Shown one piece after another: positions 53,323 through 62,856 of a stretch of DNA of 64,000 nucleotides. Within the stretch, counting starts at the first letter, position 1. Every line of letters begins with the position of its first letter. The notes under the pieces were generated by a model, which was not told the origin of the DNA, searched no databases, and saw nothing but the letters and a program-made list of their open reading frames with translations. This DNA comes from Balneolaceae bacterium (lineage in GTDB: Bacteria; Bacteroidota; Rhodothermia; Balneolales; Balneolaceae): assembly GCA_007693745.1 (NCBI GenBank), contig REDA01000053.1, positions 1 to 64,000 of the forward strand, read 5' to 3'. The position numbers and the translations under genes are program-made.

Positions 53323-53415
53323 ATTACAGAATGATATATTGAAGAATATTTCATATCATGAAAATATGCTTCAAATTGTTCATATCCGTAAAGGTACGCA
53401 TTTTTTAAGAAAGCT

Positions 53416-53649
53416 ATGTTAGAATCGCTTTACAGCTATTTCGGTTTCACAGCCTCACTGGTGGTCTCTCTGTTCATCTTTCTCTTTTTCGTTTTCTGGA
53501 TGGCCGGGGTGGCTGGAATATGTTCCAGAAAGCGCCCTGTACATCGTCAGGCACTCTTTATTTCTCTCGCAGTTTTTATACCTCCCTACCCTGTTGTTTG
53601 GCTGATCTCTGAGATGATTAAACAAAAAAGAGAACTCAGAAATCTTTAG
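53416..53649 (+). CDS. Small two-TM membrane protein
   Basis: 77-aa ORF with two hydrophobic segments (about 11-35 and 46-66), a cytoplasmic basic loop between them (S-R-K-R-P-V-H-R) and a charged C-terminus (K-Q-K-R-E-L-R). Hydrophobicity and length fit a real small membrane protein, but no family is recognised. It lies alone on the plus strand between two minus-strand genes, 18 nt from the end of the helicase gene. Confidence 0.6.
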   Translation: MLESLYSYFGFTASLVVSLFIFLFFVFWMAGVAGICSRKRPVHRQALFISLAVFIPPYPVVWLISEMIKQKRELRNL

Positions 53650-53667
53650 AATCTATTTGGATAATAT

Positions 53668-55686
53668 TTATAACTGATTCCCCCCGTTGTTATTAGCGCT
53701 TTCAAGAAGTGGCTTCTGATGTTCTTCCACCAGAAGCCACGGTTCGAGGGCATTTTCTGAGATCCCTTCAAGAAACCTGGATGGATTTGAAAAATAATCA
53801 CCATAACGGCTTTGAAAAAGAGCCGGATAGGTAATAAAGAGACGTTCCCTGGCGCGGGTTACCGCAACATACATAAGCCTCAGCTCCTCATCCATCTGAC
53901 CCGAATCTTCGATAGCGTAACCCGAAGGAAGAATACCATCCAGGCACTGAATAACAAATACCGTATCCCATTCCAGACCTTTGGCTGAATGGATTGTACT
54001 GAGAACAAGTGGCGGCTCCTCGTTTTGTGAAGCCTCTGTTTCAACAGCAGTGGAATCCACCGGATCAAGAGCCAGCAGTTCGATTAACTCTTCGAGTGTC
54101 CTGTACTTACCGGAAATGTCGATAAACGACTCGAGATCTTTCATCCTTTTCGGATGGTCATCATACCTTTTCCTGCAGAACAGTGCGTAATATTCAACTA
54201 CTGCCCTGAGCTGCTCGGTTACAGATCCATCCAGTTGACGAAGTTTAGCGAAAAGTTCGCCAAGTGCTTTCAGCTGAGTCAGATAACGGCCGCTCAGATC
54301 CGGAGCCCGGCCCGGAGAATAGGGATCGGCACTGCGGGTGACCCATTGATAAAGATCTTCTGCAGTTTTGGGACCAATACCATCTATGAGCATCAGAACC
54401 CTGTTCCATGAAATAAAATCACGCGGATTGACCATCAATCTCAAATGAGCAAGCACATCTTTTACATGCGCCGCTTCCGTAAATTTTTGTCCGCCAAATT
54501 TGATGTACGGAATCTCTTTCTGATTGAGCATTACTTCCAGATCAAACGAATCTCTTCCGTTTCTGAAGAGTACCGCAATATCACTCAGTTGCAATCCCTG
54601 CTCGCGGATGTTTAAAATCATTTGCGAAATGAAACGGCTCTGATCGTGCATATCCGCAGCTTTGACCAGCCCGGGAAGATCTCCCTCCCCTCTCTTTGTG
54701 TAGAGATTTTTTTCAAATTTCCGGGCAGCTTTCTCAAGCAGAGTATTGGCCAGAGTCAGTATCTGTTGTGTGGATCTGTAATTTTCTTCCAGTCTGATGA
54801 TTTCCGTTCCGGGAAACAGTTCAGGAAATCTCAGCATATTTTCCAGATCCGCACCACGAAAAGAGTAAATACTCTGGGCATCATCCCCCACAGCCATTAC
54901 ATTCCCATGCTCCGAGGAGAGTTGTCTTGTCAGTTCAGCCTGCAGGGCATTCGTATCCTGATATTCATCGACCAGCAGATGCAGATTCGACGAGGCTACT
55001 TTCCTCCTCACCTCATCCGATTCAGAGAGCAAACCGGATGTTTTCAGTAACAGATCGTCAAAATCCATGACATGATTATCCTCTTTGTACTTTCGGTAGC
55101 CCTGCTCTATACCGGCAATCTCTTCTCCGAGTGAAATAAATTGCGGGTAATCTGCTTCAAGTACCTCCTGAATATCCATCTGACGGTTTACAGCACTGCT
55201 GAAAATTGAATATAGTGTGCTTTTTTTCGGAAATCGCTTCTTTTTGGTGTCGAGTCCGGCCCGGCTCCGGATCAGCTGAATGCATTCCATTGCGTCGCTG
55301 CTGTCGAGAATCGTAAAGTTTCCGGGATAGCCGATATGCTCCGCGTACTGATGCAGCAACTGACTGCAGTAGTGATGGAATGTTCCGCCCCGAATTCTCT
55401 GGCAGCGTTCATCCAGCACTGCGGCTGCCCGCTGCATCATCTCATCCGCGGCTCTGCGGGTAAAGGTCAGCAGGGTGATGGATGAGGGATCACAACCCGA
55501 TTCTACCAGTCTGGCCACCCGGTAAACGAGTGTACGGGTTTTCCCTGTCCCGGCTCCGGCAATCACCAGTGCCGGCCCACTTTCATGAAATACAGCCCGA
55601 AACTGCTGCTCATTCAGTAATGACCGGTAGCGAACCATTGTCGTTTTCTGCTTCGAATCCCCGCCCGATAGAACAAATTTTTTCAT
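53668..55686 (-). CDS. UvrD/PcrA-type superfamily 1 DNA helicase
   Basis: ATP-dependent 3'-5' helicase of 672 aa. Motif I is A-G-A-G-T-G-K-T (43-50), motif II V-D-E-Y-Q-D-T-N, motif III G-D-D-A-Q-S-I-Y-S-F-R-G-A, motif IV E-E-N-Y-R-S-T-Q, motif V S-T-I-H-S-A-K-G-L-E-W-D-T-V-F and motif VI M-Y-V-A-V-T-R-A-R-E-R-L. All are intact. It is slightly shorter than UvrD (about 720) and lacks the C-terminal extension. ATG at 55636 (Met17) is a possible alternative start. Confidence 0.95.
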   Translation of the reverse strand: MKKFVLSGGDSKQKTTMVRYRSLLNEQQFRAVFHESGPALVIAGAGTGKTRTLVYRVARLVESGCDPSSITLLTFTRRAADEMMQRAAAVLDERCQRIRGGTFHHYCSQLLHQYAEHIGYPGNFTILDSSDAMECIQLIRSRAGLDTKKKRFPKKSTLYSIFSSAVNRQMDIQEVLEADYPQFISLGEEIAGIEQGYRKYKEDNHVMDFDDLLLKTSGLLSESDEVRRKVASSNLHLLVDEYQDTNALQAELTRQLSSEHGNVMAVGDDAQSIYSFRGADLENMLRFPELFPGTEIIRLEENYRSTQQILTLANTLLEKAARKFEKNLYTKRGEGDLPGLVKAADMHDQSRFISQMILNIREQGLQLSDIAVLFRNGRDSFDLEVMLNQKEIPYIKFGGQKFTEAAHVKDVLAHLRLMVNPRDFISWNRVLMLIDGIGPKTAEDLYQWVTRSADPYSPGRAPDLSGRYLTQLKALGELFAKLRQLDGSVTEQLRAVVEYYALFCRKRYDDHPKRMKDLESFIDISGKYRTLEELIELLALDPVDSTAVETEASQNEEPPLVLSTIHSAKGLEWDTVFVIQCLDGILPSGYAIEDSGQMDEELRLMYVAVTRARERLFITYPALFQSRYGDYFSNPSRFLEGISENALEPWLLVEEHQKPLLESANNNGGNQL

Positions 55687-56037
55687 ATTCTGAATCTAAT
55701 CAAAAGTTTTCATATGTAAAAAACATGTTCAACCTCTTTTACGGGATTCAGCCTCCTCTCTCGCTCGATCGGTCAGATTTTGCTTTGCACCTTGGAGTCG
55801 GATTACTATTTTCCATTTGATGAACTGACTTCATTGTTTAACTGTCAATTTGGACACTGTCTATCTTGTCATAAACATAATATCCCTGCGTATATTCAAT
55901 AGATCGCTGTTTCAAATTTACTACCATCCTGATCCTGAATTAATGTTCTGATTTTAAAGCCCCTGTCAGCTTCGATATACTTTAATGTTTTAAATCGACC
56001 ATCTGTCAACCCAATCAACCCCCTGGTAACCTCATCC
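55687..56037. other. Intergenic region between helicase and TlpA-like gene
   Basis: A 351-nt AT-rich divergent region. It should contain the promoters of the helicase gene (minus) and the TlpA-like gene (plus). No tRNA, terminator or convincing short ORF is visible, and no clear -33/-7 pair stands out. Confidence 0.5.
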
Positions 56038-56556
56038 ATGAAATGTATCCGAATCGCCCTGCTTCTCTCTTCACTGTTTTTGCTGCTGTTGTTATCCTCC
56101 TGTATGAGAACTGGTAATCATCAGTTATCGGAGGATCAGGTCCGGCTGGTTGAGGAAGCACGGTTTTTCGACTGGGAGGGCAATACTGTTTCTGTTTCCG
56201 ATTTTGCCGGTAAAATTGTAGTCATCGATTTCTGGGAAAGCTGGTGCGGACCCTGCCGAAGTGCTTTCCCGGGATTTCAGCGTGCTCTCAATGAGTTTCC
56301 GGACGATATAGTAATCATCGCGGCTACAGTCGGCTGGAATGAAGGCAGGGATGAAGCTCTCAGATTTATCGAAGAGAATCGTTACGATTTCGTCTTTGTT
56401 AACGGCCGCAATATCTCATCTGCACTTGATATTACGGGTATTCCCTATAAAGTGATCCTGGATCGTGAGGGCAGGCTGATCGGTGCACAGGCGGGCTCTG
56501 CCGGAGCAGAGCGGGAGTATGAGAAACTGAGGAATCTGATCGCTGCCCACTCCTGA
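56038..56556 (+). CDS. TlpA-like thiol-disulfide oxidoreductase lipoprotein
   Basis: Membrane-anchored periplasmic thioredoxin-fold protein, 172 aa. The signal peptide ends in the lipobox L-S-S-C (Cys22). The active site is W-C-G-P-C (69-73) and the cis-Pro loop I-T-G-I-P-Y. It probably reduces or oxidises periplasmic disulfides; the partner is unknown. Its stop overlaps the region next to the YjbQ remnant on the other strand. Confidence 0.92.
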   Translation: MKCIRIALLLSSLFLLLLLSSCMRTGNHQLSEDQVRLVEEARFFDWEGNTVSVSDFAGKIVVIDFWESWCGPCRSAFPGFQRALNEFPDDIVIIAATVGWNEGRDEALRFIEENRYDFVFVNGRNISSALDITGIPYKVILDREGRLIGAQAGSAGAEREYEKLRNLIAAHS

Positions 56557-56566
56557 GCCGGTTTCG

Positions 56567-56750
56567 TTAGGTTTCCAATCACCTGTACGATCACCCGCCT
56601 TGTCCGGGTCCGGTTATCCTGACCGATACCCACAATCTGCTGCCATTTCCCCGGAATACAGTGTTTACCGATAATCGGCACGGAGATACCGGGACCCGTA
56701 AACGTCGAACGGATATGGGAAAACCCATTGTCGTCAGTATCCCATCGATT
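56567..56750 (-). pseudogene. Remnant of a UPF0047/YjbQ-family gene
   Basis: The minus-strand frame through 56567-56750 reads D-D-N-G-F-S-H-I-R-S-T-F, then G-P-G-I-S-V-P-I-I-G, then P-G-K-W-Q-Q-I-V and R-T-R-R-V-I-V-Q-V-I-G. This is the C-terminal third of the YjbQ/UPF0047 family (N-G-x-x-H-x-R-x-x-x-x-G-P-S-x-x-V-P, G-T-W-Q-Q-I, R-R-R-V-V-V-Q-x-x-G). An in-frame TGA lies just upstream (56751-56753), no start exists, and the final Val-Gln-Val-Ile-Gly-Asn is followed by C-TAA, so the stop is out of frame by one base. The first 16 or so bases of the fragment lie inside the end of the serine-hydrolase gene, so the 5' part of this gene was lost. Confidence 0.75.
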
Positions 56751-57876
56751 TCAGTGCAATTTCTGTGAGTGAGCGGTCTTCTGAATGAGGTGAATTGGTA
56801 AGAATCAGAAGATCCCAGCCATCGGGGAAGTGGCCGGCGAAGCTTTCCACTGTTTTTGCAAGACCCTCCTGATTACTGGCATAAACCCAGCTTCCGCTTT
56901 TAATAAATGCCCTGTCCGCCTGCGATCCATCTGCAGGATCAAATCCGATTCGTTCCGATTTCATTAGCTCTCTCTCATTCCCGTTCAACAATCTGTCGCT
57001 ATACCAGAAGAGGTTCCAGAATGAAGCCAATTGCCTGATGTTGAGGTAATAACCGAAAGCACCGCTGATGAGTATGTAGTTCCAGTTATTTCCATAACCG
57101 AAGCCTGCATCATCCGGACCGTAATAGGCAAGCGGCGGATCTTCGGTCATCTGTGTGGTTTGCAGGGCATTGTCATCAAGACCTGCTGCCGGAAATAGCT
57201 CCTTTCGCAAATATTCCCTGAATACAAAGCCGTAGTCGAAATCGAGTGGCTGCGGACCCAGTGTCCGGTTGCCGCGGTCAATTATTTGCGGAATCAGCAC
57301 GCGCATCATCGCAAAGTTCTGATGAGTGTAAACCCGGGACTCCTCCGGCAGTGCTCCCTGCTGAATCACAAGCCTGAGAGAATCGAGTGTGGCAGCGCGA
57401 ACCCTTTGGCTGCCCGGACGAAGAAATCCGGAGGTGTGAGTCAGCAGGTTTATAAAACGCACCTGATCCAGATTCTCTCCCTTTTCCCATCCGGCCGGAA
57501 GATAGTCTGCAATAGACTCGGTTAGAGAGATCTGCCGGTCTCTCAAAAAACGAACTGAAGCTACTGCGGTGATGAACTGGCTCAACTGCCCGATATGGAG
57601 TTTATCTTCGATTCGAAACTCCCTCGCTATATCTGTATCGTTGCGTGCCATTCCGCCGCTCAGCTCCACGAGCAGATCTCCCTGATAGGAGATGACAGCG
57701 GTGTAACCCATTACATTCCCCTCCAGCTGCGATCTGAGGCGGTCTGCAATCTCCTCCGCCTCCACGAAAACCTGATCCGGAGAAAGTGACTGATCACTGC
57801 AGGAACTTGTGCCTGTCAGTAAAGCGGCAGCTGCCGCAAACTGAACCAAACGCTTTCGCAGGAGATCGTTTCTCAT
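56734..57876 (-). CDS. Serine hydrolase (beta-lactamase fold) lipoprotein lacking catalytic motifs
   Basis: Predicted periplasmic lipoprotein, 380 aa, lipobox S-S-C with Cys26. It has the beta-lactamase/class C (PF00144) layout: F-R-I-E-D-K-L-H-I-G-Q-L-S-Q-F-I-T-A (87-104), then Y-L-P-A-G-W, V-R-F-I-N-L-L-T-H-T-S-G-F, and V-Y-T-H-Q-N-F. But the S-x-x-K site reads Q97-L-S-Q100, and the Y-x-N site reads Y-T-H, so both nucleophile and lysine are replaced. It is probably a non-catalytic binding protein. The gene ends against the YjbQ remnant. It follows leuS by 90 nt on the same strand. Confidence 0.82.
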   Translation of the reverse strand: MRNDLLRKRLVQFAAAAALLTGTSSCSDQSLSPDQVFVEAEEIADRLRSQLEGNVMGYTAVISYQGDLLVELSGGMARNDTDIAREFRIEDKLHIGQLSQFITAVASVRFLRDRQISLTESIADYLPAGWEKGENLDQVRFINLLTHTSGFLRPGSQRVRAATLDSLRLVIQQGALPEESRVYTHQNFAMMRVLIPQIIDRGNRTLGPQPLDFDYGFVFREYLRKELFPAAGLDDNALQTTQMTEDPPLAYYGPDDAGFGYGNNWNYILISGAFGYYLNIRQLASFWNLFWYSDRLLNGNERELMKSERIGFDPADGSQADRAFIKSGSWVYASNQEGLAKTVESFAGHFPDGWDLLILTNSPHSEDRSLTEIALKSMGY

Positions 57877-57924
57877 TTGGCTTATGAAACTGGGTTGTGG
57901 TTTGAATCTTTTTCAACAATAAAA

Positions 57925-57955
57925 CTCCCGGCGGGATAGCTCCCCGCTGATGACC
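57925..57955. repeat. GC-rich intergenic repeat, copy related to 53287-53322
   Basis: Starts CTCCCGGCGGGA and contains GCGGG (57931-57935)/CCCGC (57943-57947) that can form a 5-bp stem. It matches about 25 of 31 aligned positions of the element at 53287-53322. It lies between leuS and the serine-hydrolase gene, on the minus-strand transcript, and may also act as a weak terminator. Confidence 0.35.
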
Positions 57956-57966
57956 AGGAAATGATT

Positions 57967-60549
57967 CTATTTAATCACGAGATTCACAATTCGGCCGGGC
58001 ACCGAAATTTCCTTGACGATAACCGAACCATCGAGATATTTCTGGACGTTTTTCTGCTGTTTCGCGAGCCCGATCACAAAATCTTTCTCATGAATTCGCC
58101 CAGAAGGCACTTCAATATTCGCACGCACTTTTCCGTTGATCTGTACCGGGATCTCAACACTATCGCTCCTGAGGTACTTTTCATCATATTGCGGCCACTC
58201 TTCATAGGCCAGGCTTTGTGCATGACCCATCCGGCTCCAGATCTCCTCCGCGATGTGCGGGGCAAATGGTGACAGCAGCAGTATAAAATCCTTTGCAACG
58301 GCCGATGGCAATTCCTCCCAGCTGTTTGCCTCATTCACAAAAATCATCAGGGCAGAAATTGCAGTATTAAACCGCATGCTTTCAATATCCTCTGTCACCT
58401 TTTTTATCGCCGTGTGAAGCACCTTAAGCTGTTCTGAATCGGGATCGGATTCGGAGAGATTCCTGATCTCATCCCCATGCTCACCAAAAAGGAGCCGCCA
58501 GGTCCGGTTCAGAAACCGGTTCACTCCCTCCACCCCTTTGGTACTCCAGGGCTTGACCTGTTCCAGGGGTCCCATAAACATCTCGTACAGCCTCAGGGAA
58601 TCGGCTCCGTAGCTCTTGACAACATCATCCGGATTGATCACATTTCCGCGAGACTTGGACATTTTATGCGCCTTGGAATCTACAGTGATTTCAGTCCCCT
58701 TCATCACAAACCGATCCCCTTTTTTCTCGACTTCCGAATCCGAAAGCTGAAGTCGCACCAGCTCTTTCTGTCCTGCCGCCTCATCGGCTGATATGATCTT
58801 CCCATCTTTTTCATAGGCCGTGTACTCCACTTCTCCGAGAATCATCCCCTGATGTACCAGTCTCTGGAAGGGCTCTTTTGTGGATACCACACCGCAGTCG
58901 TACAACACCTTATGCCAGAAGCGGGCATAGAGAAGGTGCAGCACGGAATGCTCCGATCCGCCTACGTATAGATCCACCGGCATCCAGTATTTTTCAAACT
59001 CAGGATCCACGGGTCCGCCGTTAAAGTCCGGACTGATATACCTGAGGTAATACCAGCAGGATCCGGCCCACTGCGGCATGGTGTTGGTTTCACGAAGCGC
59101 CTTTTTCCCGGTTTCAGGATCTGTTGTCTCCACCCAGTTCTTTGCACGTGCAAGCGGTGGTTCTCCGGTTTTGGTCGGCTGGAAGTCATCAACCGGAGGT
59201 AATGTTACAGGCAGATCATTCAGGGATACAGCTTTCGGTTTTCCATCCACATGCAGTATGGGAAATGGCTCCCCCCAGTACCTCTGCCTCGAAAAGAGCC
59301 AGTCTCTCAGCTTGTAATTGATGCTCTTCTCTCCCACCCCCTGCTCCTCGAGCCACTGGATCATTTTTACTTTTGCATCTGTAATGGTCAATCCGTTCAG
59401 GAATCCGCTGTTGATTGCCGGTCCGTCACCGGTATAGGCTTTACCCTCAAAATCACCGGGAGGCTGAACCGTGCGGATAATGGGAAGATCAAACGTTTCG
59501 GCAAATTCCCAGTCCCTTTCATCTTCACCGGGAACAGCCATAATGGCCCCGGTACCGTAATGAGCCAACACATAGTCGGCAATCCAGATCGGAATTTCCG
59601 CATTGTTCACCGGATTGATGGCATAACTGCCGGTAAACACACCGGTCTTTTCTTTGGTGAGTTCCTGTCGTTCCAGGTCCGATTTTTTAGATGCGGTATC
59701 CTGATAGGCGGTCACCTGATCCTTTTGATCAGATGTAGTAAGCACCTCCACCAGCGGATGTTCGGGAGCCAGTACCATATAAGTGGCACCGAAAAGGGTA
59801 TCCGGCCGGGTCGTAAAAACCCTTAAAGAGTGATCCTGACCCGCTACCTGAAACTCCACCTCGGCGCCTATCGACTTTCCGATCCAGTTACGCTGCATCT
59901 CCTTGGTCGATTCGGGCCAGTCCAGATCATCCAGATCTTCCAGCAGCCGTTCAGCGTAAGCCGTGATTTTTAAAACCCATTGCCGCATCGGCCTCCGCAC
60001 AACCGGAAATCCCCCCACTTCGCTCTTACCATCAATCACCTCCTCATTGGCAAGCACGGTACCCAGCTCCGGGCACCAGTTAACGGGCTGCTCCGATTCG
60101 TAAGCCAGTCCCTTTTCAAACAGTTTCAGAAAAATCCACTGGGTCCATTTATAATAATCAGGATCCGTGGTATCCACTTCCCGGTCCCAGTCGTAGGAAA
60201 AACCCAGCATCTGTAGCTGCTCCCTGAATATTCCGATATTCTTTTCTGTTGTTGTACGGGGATGGGTCCCGGTCTTCACAGCATATTGCTCTGCAGGCAG
60301 GCCAAAGGCGTCCCATCCAATCGGATGCAGTACATTAAACCCCTTCATCCTCTTAAACCGGGCAAGAATATCGGTAGCAGTGTACCCTTCCGGATGCCCC
60401 ACATGCAGACCCGATCCGCTCGGATAGGGAAACATATCCAGTATGTAGTACTTCGGTTTATCCTTCGTATCGGGTGTTTTGAAGGTTTTGTTTTCGAGCC
60501 AGTAGATCTGCCACTTTTTTTCTATGTCTGATGGATTGTATGTACTCAT
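57967..60549 (-). CDS. leuS: Leucyl-tRNA synthetase
   Basis: Class Ia synthetase charging tRNA-Leu, 860 aa, full length. HIGH-type motif L-H-V-G-H (48-52), editing domain (about 225-415) with [21 protein letters not shown], and K-M-S-K-S (about 625-630) in [10 protein letters not shown]. The C-terminal anticodon domain ends [11 protein letters not shown]. The 185 nt upstream shows no leader peptide rich in Leu codons and no T-box-like structure. Confidence 0.97.
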   Translation of the reverse strand: MSTYNPSDIEKKWQIYWLENKTFKTPDTKDKPKYYILDMFPYPSGSGLHVGHPEGYTATDILARFKRMKGFNVLHPIGWDAFGLPAEQYAVKTGTHPRTTTEKNIGIFREQLQMLGFSYDWDREVDTTDPDYYKWTQWIFLKLFEKGLAYESEQPVNWCPELGTVLANEEVIDGKSEVGGFPVVRRPMRQWVLKITAYAERLLEDLDDLDWPESTKEMQRNWIGKSIGAEVEFQVAGQDHSLRVFTTRPDTLFGATYMVLAPEHPLVEVLTTSDQKDQVTAYQDTASKKSDLERQELTKEKTGVFTGSYAINPVNNAEIPIWIADYVLAHYGTGAIMAVPGEDERDWEFAETFDLPIIRTVQPPGDFEGKAYTGDGPAINSGFLNGLTITDAKVKMIQWLEEQGVGEKSINYKLRDWLFSRQRYWGEPFPILHVDGKPKAVSLNDLPVTLPPVDDFQPTKTGEPPLARAKNWVETTDPETGKKALRETNTMPQWAGSCWYYLRYISPDFNGGPVDPEFEKYWMPVDLYVGGSEHSVLHLLYARFWHKVLYDCGVVSTKEPFQRLVHQGMILGEVEYTAYEKDGKIISADEAAGQKELVRLQLSDSEVEKKGDRFVMKGTEITVDSKAHKMSKSRGNVINPDDVVKSYGADSLRLYEMFMGPLEQVKPWSTKGVEGVNRFLNRTWRLLFGEHGDEIRNLSESDPDSEQLKVLHTAIKKVTEDIESMRFNTAISALMIFVNEANSWEELPSAVAKDFILLLSPFAPHIAEEIWSRMGHAQSLAYEEWPQYDEKYLRSDSVEIPVQINGKVRANIEVPSGRIHEKDFVIGLAKQQKNVQKYLDGSVIVKEISVPGRIVNLVIK

Positions 60550-60734
60550 AATCAGCTTACGTTGAGATACTCGGGGCGCTTCAGGTTAAAAAAATCTATT
60601 GTCTTCCTTACTGCAGGACACAGAACAGAAAAAGGTAGTTCAGAGAAACCGGATGATCGTAAAAAGCACCGGAGATCTGCCTGCCAGAGGAATCTTTTAA
60701 AAATAGATAAAATTGGAGATGAAACCGAACCGGT

Positions 60735-61592
60735 TTATCCGTAGCGCTCTGTGAGTTTGCCAAACGCATCCACTCTCCGGTCACGAAAGAAGGGCCATGT
60801 CTGCCGCTGATTCTCAATTAAAGACCAGTTGAGTTCTGCGCTGATAATCTCCTGCCCTTCTCCCGCTTCTGCCAGGATTTCACCGAACGGACCGCAGACG
60901 AATGAACCGCCCCAGAAAGTATTGTGCCCTTCATTACCGATTCTGTTTGTACTGGCTACATAGCAGCCGTTGGCAATGGCATGACTCCTTTGAATGGTTC
61001 TCCAGGCATCCCTGAACCGGATCTTGTCCACCTCTCCCTCCTCCGGAATCGTACCGATGGCGGTTGGATAGACCAGCAGTTCGGCTCCTTTCATGGCTGT
61101 AAGGCGCGCGGCCTCCGGAAACCACTGATCCCAGCAGATGAGTGTACCTATCTTCCCTGCGGATGTATGAAAGACACGGAACCCAAGATCACCCGGGGTG
61201 AAGTAGTATTTTTCAAAAAAACCAGGATCATCCGGTATGTGCATTTTCCGGTAGAGTCCTGCCAGTGTGCCGTCTCTTTCAATCACTGCAAGTGAATTAA
61301 AATAGAGACCCGGAGCTTTTTTCTCAAAAAACGGGAGCAGGAGTACCACATTAAGACTTGCTGCCAGCTTTCTGAATCTGGAAACAGTGGACCCCTCAGC
61401 AGTTTCGGCCAGCGAAAAATGATCCTGATTCATCTCCGAGCAGAAATAGAGGGAATCAAAAAGCTCCTGAAGCAGAATCAGGTCAGCCCCCAGCCTGGCG
61501 GCTTCTGCCACCATGGCTTCTGCGGTGTCCTGATTTTCAAATCTGTTTTCGGAACAGGAGTATTGAGGTAGTGCTATTTTGGTGACATTCAT
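60735..61592 (-). CDS. Carbon-nitrogen hydrolase, N-carbamoylputrescine amidase-like
   Basis: Nitrilase-superfamily enzyme of 285 aa. Catalytic triad: Glu43 in L-Q-E-L-F, Lys116 in Y-R-K-M-H-I-P, Cys153 in I-C-W-D-Q-W-F-P-E. Length and A-T-A-I-G-T, S-T-N-R-I-G-N-E, G-F-G-E-I fit N-carbamoylputrescine amidase (AguB) of polyamine synthesis. I chose ATG at 61592 (M-N-V-T-K-I-A-L-P-Q), because the longer reading from 61661 adds a Cys-rich stretch unlike the family. The usual partner, agmatine deiminase (AguA), is not here, so the substrate is not sure. Confidence 0.85.
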   Translation of the reverse strand: MNVTKIALPQYSCSENRFENQDTAEAMVAEAARLGADLILLQELFDSLYFCSEMNQDHFSLAETAEGSTVSRFRKLAASLNVVLLLPFFEKKAPGLYFNSLAVIERDGTLAGLYRKMHIPDDPGFFEKYYFTPGDLGFRVFHTSAGKIGTLICWDQWFPEAARLTAMKGAELLVYPTAIGTIPEEGEVDKIRFRDAWRTIQRSHAIANGCYVASTNRIGNEGHNTFWGGSFVCGPFGEILAEAGEGQEIISAELNWSLIENQRQTWPFFRDRRVDAFGKLTERYG

Positions 61593-61880
61593 GAGTAGGG
61601 ATTTATAAAACAGAAAAGGTAAAAAATTGCAGCCAAAACATCTCTGATCGGATTGAAGCAATGTGAGTTTTCCCGGGAAAGTGAAATCACGGATCCCCGG
61701 CCTTTACTCTCTGGCCGATCCGCATACATACCGGAACATCCTCCTCTGCTCAATATAATCAGTTGCGGGATTCGATAACACGAAACAAATCTGAAATTTT
61801 TTTCTATAAAGAAGCTGAAATAATCCCCTAAACCCGATGAACAGTTTCAAAACTGCGAATGAGAATGCCTATATTTCTTT
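61593..61880. other. Intergenic region before MITE-like element
   Basis: The first 288 nt of the 549-nt gap between the amidase and SPOR genes. No gene or clear signal is seen, only AT-rich sequence with a few short repeats, and no terminator after the opposite-strand start. Confidence 0.35.
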
Positions 61881-62099
61881 CTAGATATAACGCAAGTTCG
61901 AGATAAGAAATTTATGAAATGGTTACAGACGACCTATTGAGCTCAATTCCGATGTTGTTTTCCCAGCGGAATGAAGTCGAATATGAAGTTAGCGCTTCGC
62001 GGGCAAAAGATGAGCGACTTCTTTCCGACCAAAAAGCGGATGGAACTGCGCTCAAAATGACGAAACCTTATTTTTATCCCGAACTCATGTTAAATAAAG
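61881..62099. mobile_element. MITE-like element with imperfect terminal inverted repeats
   Basis: The left end (61881-61910, C-T-A-G-A-T-A-T-A-A-C-G-C) and the reverse complement of the right end (62070-62099) share about 21 of 30 positions, including GTTCG and GATAA. The core AGTTCG-A/G-GATAA is the clearest part. The interior holds no transposase frame, only a nested stem GAAGTCG (61973-61979)/CGACTTC (62015-62021). A 219-nt non-coding element with inverted ends is the MITE pattern, though no target-site duplication is evident. It could be the remnant of an insertion sequence. Confidence 0.5.
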
Positions 62100-62141
62100 T
62101 AACCTTACGTCTGTAAGATGGAAAATGCCGATTGAATCTCA

Positions 62142-62744
62142 ATGAATATGACAACTCGAATACCCAAAGCCGGAATCTTGATCACACTTTTGCTGATCAT
62201 TTCTCTTTCTTGTGGCACTACCGAATCTTTGAAGGATGAAATGCCGGGTCCCACTCCGGTTGGGCCCTCAGAGGAGATCAGTGAAGCTGCCATTGAGGAA
62301 TTTTCTGAAACAGAGCGGTTACTATATGAGAACCGGACGCATATGGCTGATCGGTTTTCAGTCATTGAACCTGAAATACCTGAAACTTTTCTCCGGGAAG
62401 CCGCCGTGGATGATCGAGTAATCGATGAAACCGCAGGCTACAGAGTACAGATTATCTCTACGAGGGATGTTGCTCATGCTGATTCCATACGTGATGGTTT
62501 CAGGGTTTGGGCACTGGACAGAATTGAGGGGTATGAACCCGGTGCCTATATCATATTCAGGCAGCCCTACTACCGTGTGCGGGTGGGGGATTTCAATGAC
62601 CGAAGAATGGCGATCGACTTTTCAAATCTGCTGAAAAACCGGTATCCGGATGCCTGGATCGTCCACGACAGAATCGATCCTGAGCTCACGCCGGCGGACA
62701 CATCCGTCATTCGATTCAGAAGTATTGAAACTGTATCAGAATAA
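62142..62744 (+). CDS. SPOR-domain lipoprotein
   Basis: Predicted outer-membrane lipoprotein of 200 aa. Signal peptide to lipobox L-S-C (Cys24), a polar linker rich in Glu and Pro, then a SPOR-type domain (about 98-180) with G-Y-R-V-Q-I-I-S-T-R-D, Y-Y-R-V-R-V-G-D-F and D-R-R-M-A-I. SPOR domains bind denuded peptidoglycan, often at the division site. ATG at 62148 is an alternative start. It is monocistronic, downstream of the MITE-like element. Confidence 0.87.
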   Translation: MNMTTRIPKAGILITLLLIISLSCGTTESLKDEMPGPTPVGPSEEISEAAIEEFSETERLLYENRTHMADRFSVIEPEIPETFLREAAVDDRVIDETAGYRVQIISTRDVAHADSIRDGFRVWALDRIEGYEPGAYIIFRQPYYRVRVGDFNDRRMAIDFSNLLKNRYPDAWIVHDRIDPELTPADTSVIRFRSIETVSE

Positions 62745-62856
62745 ATACTGAATAGTTAAACAATCTTAACTCTCTCCTCAGTAGTGTTTTGTAAATTTTA
62801 TCTAAACTGTTTCGAGGTTCAGGGAGCCCCATGCATCAACAGAGAACCGGACTCCG

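Noticed and set aside
60550-60734. A leucine attenuator or T-box upstream of leuS
   Set aside because: No Leu-rich leader ORF and no T-box-like structure is seen. The only stem (60722-60736) overlaps the stop codon of the amidase gene.
61919-62116. A 65-codon ORF within the MITE-like element
   Set aside because: It spans the right inverted repeat and shows no transposase-like or other motif.
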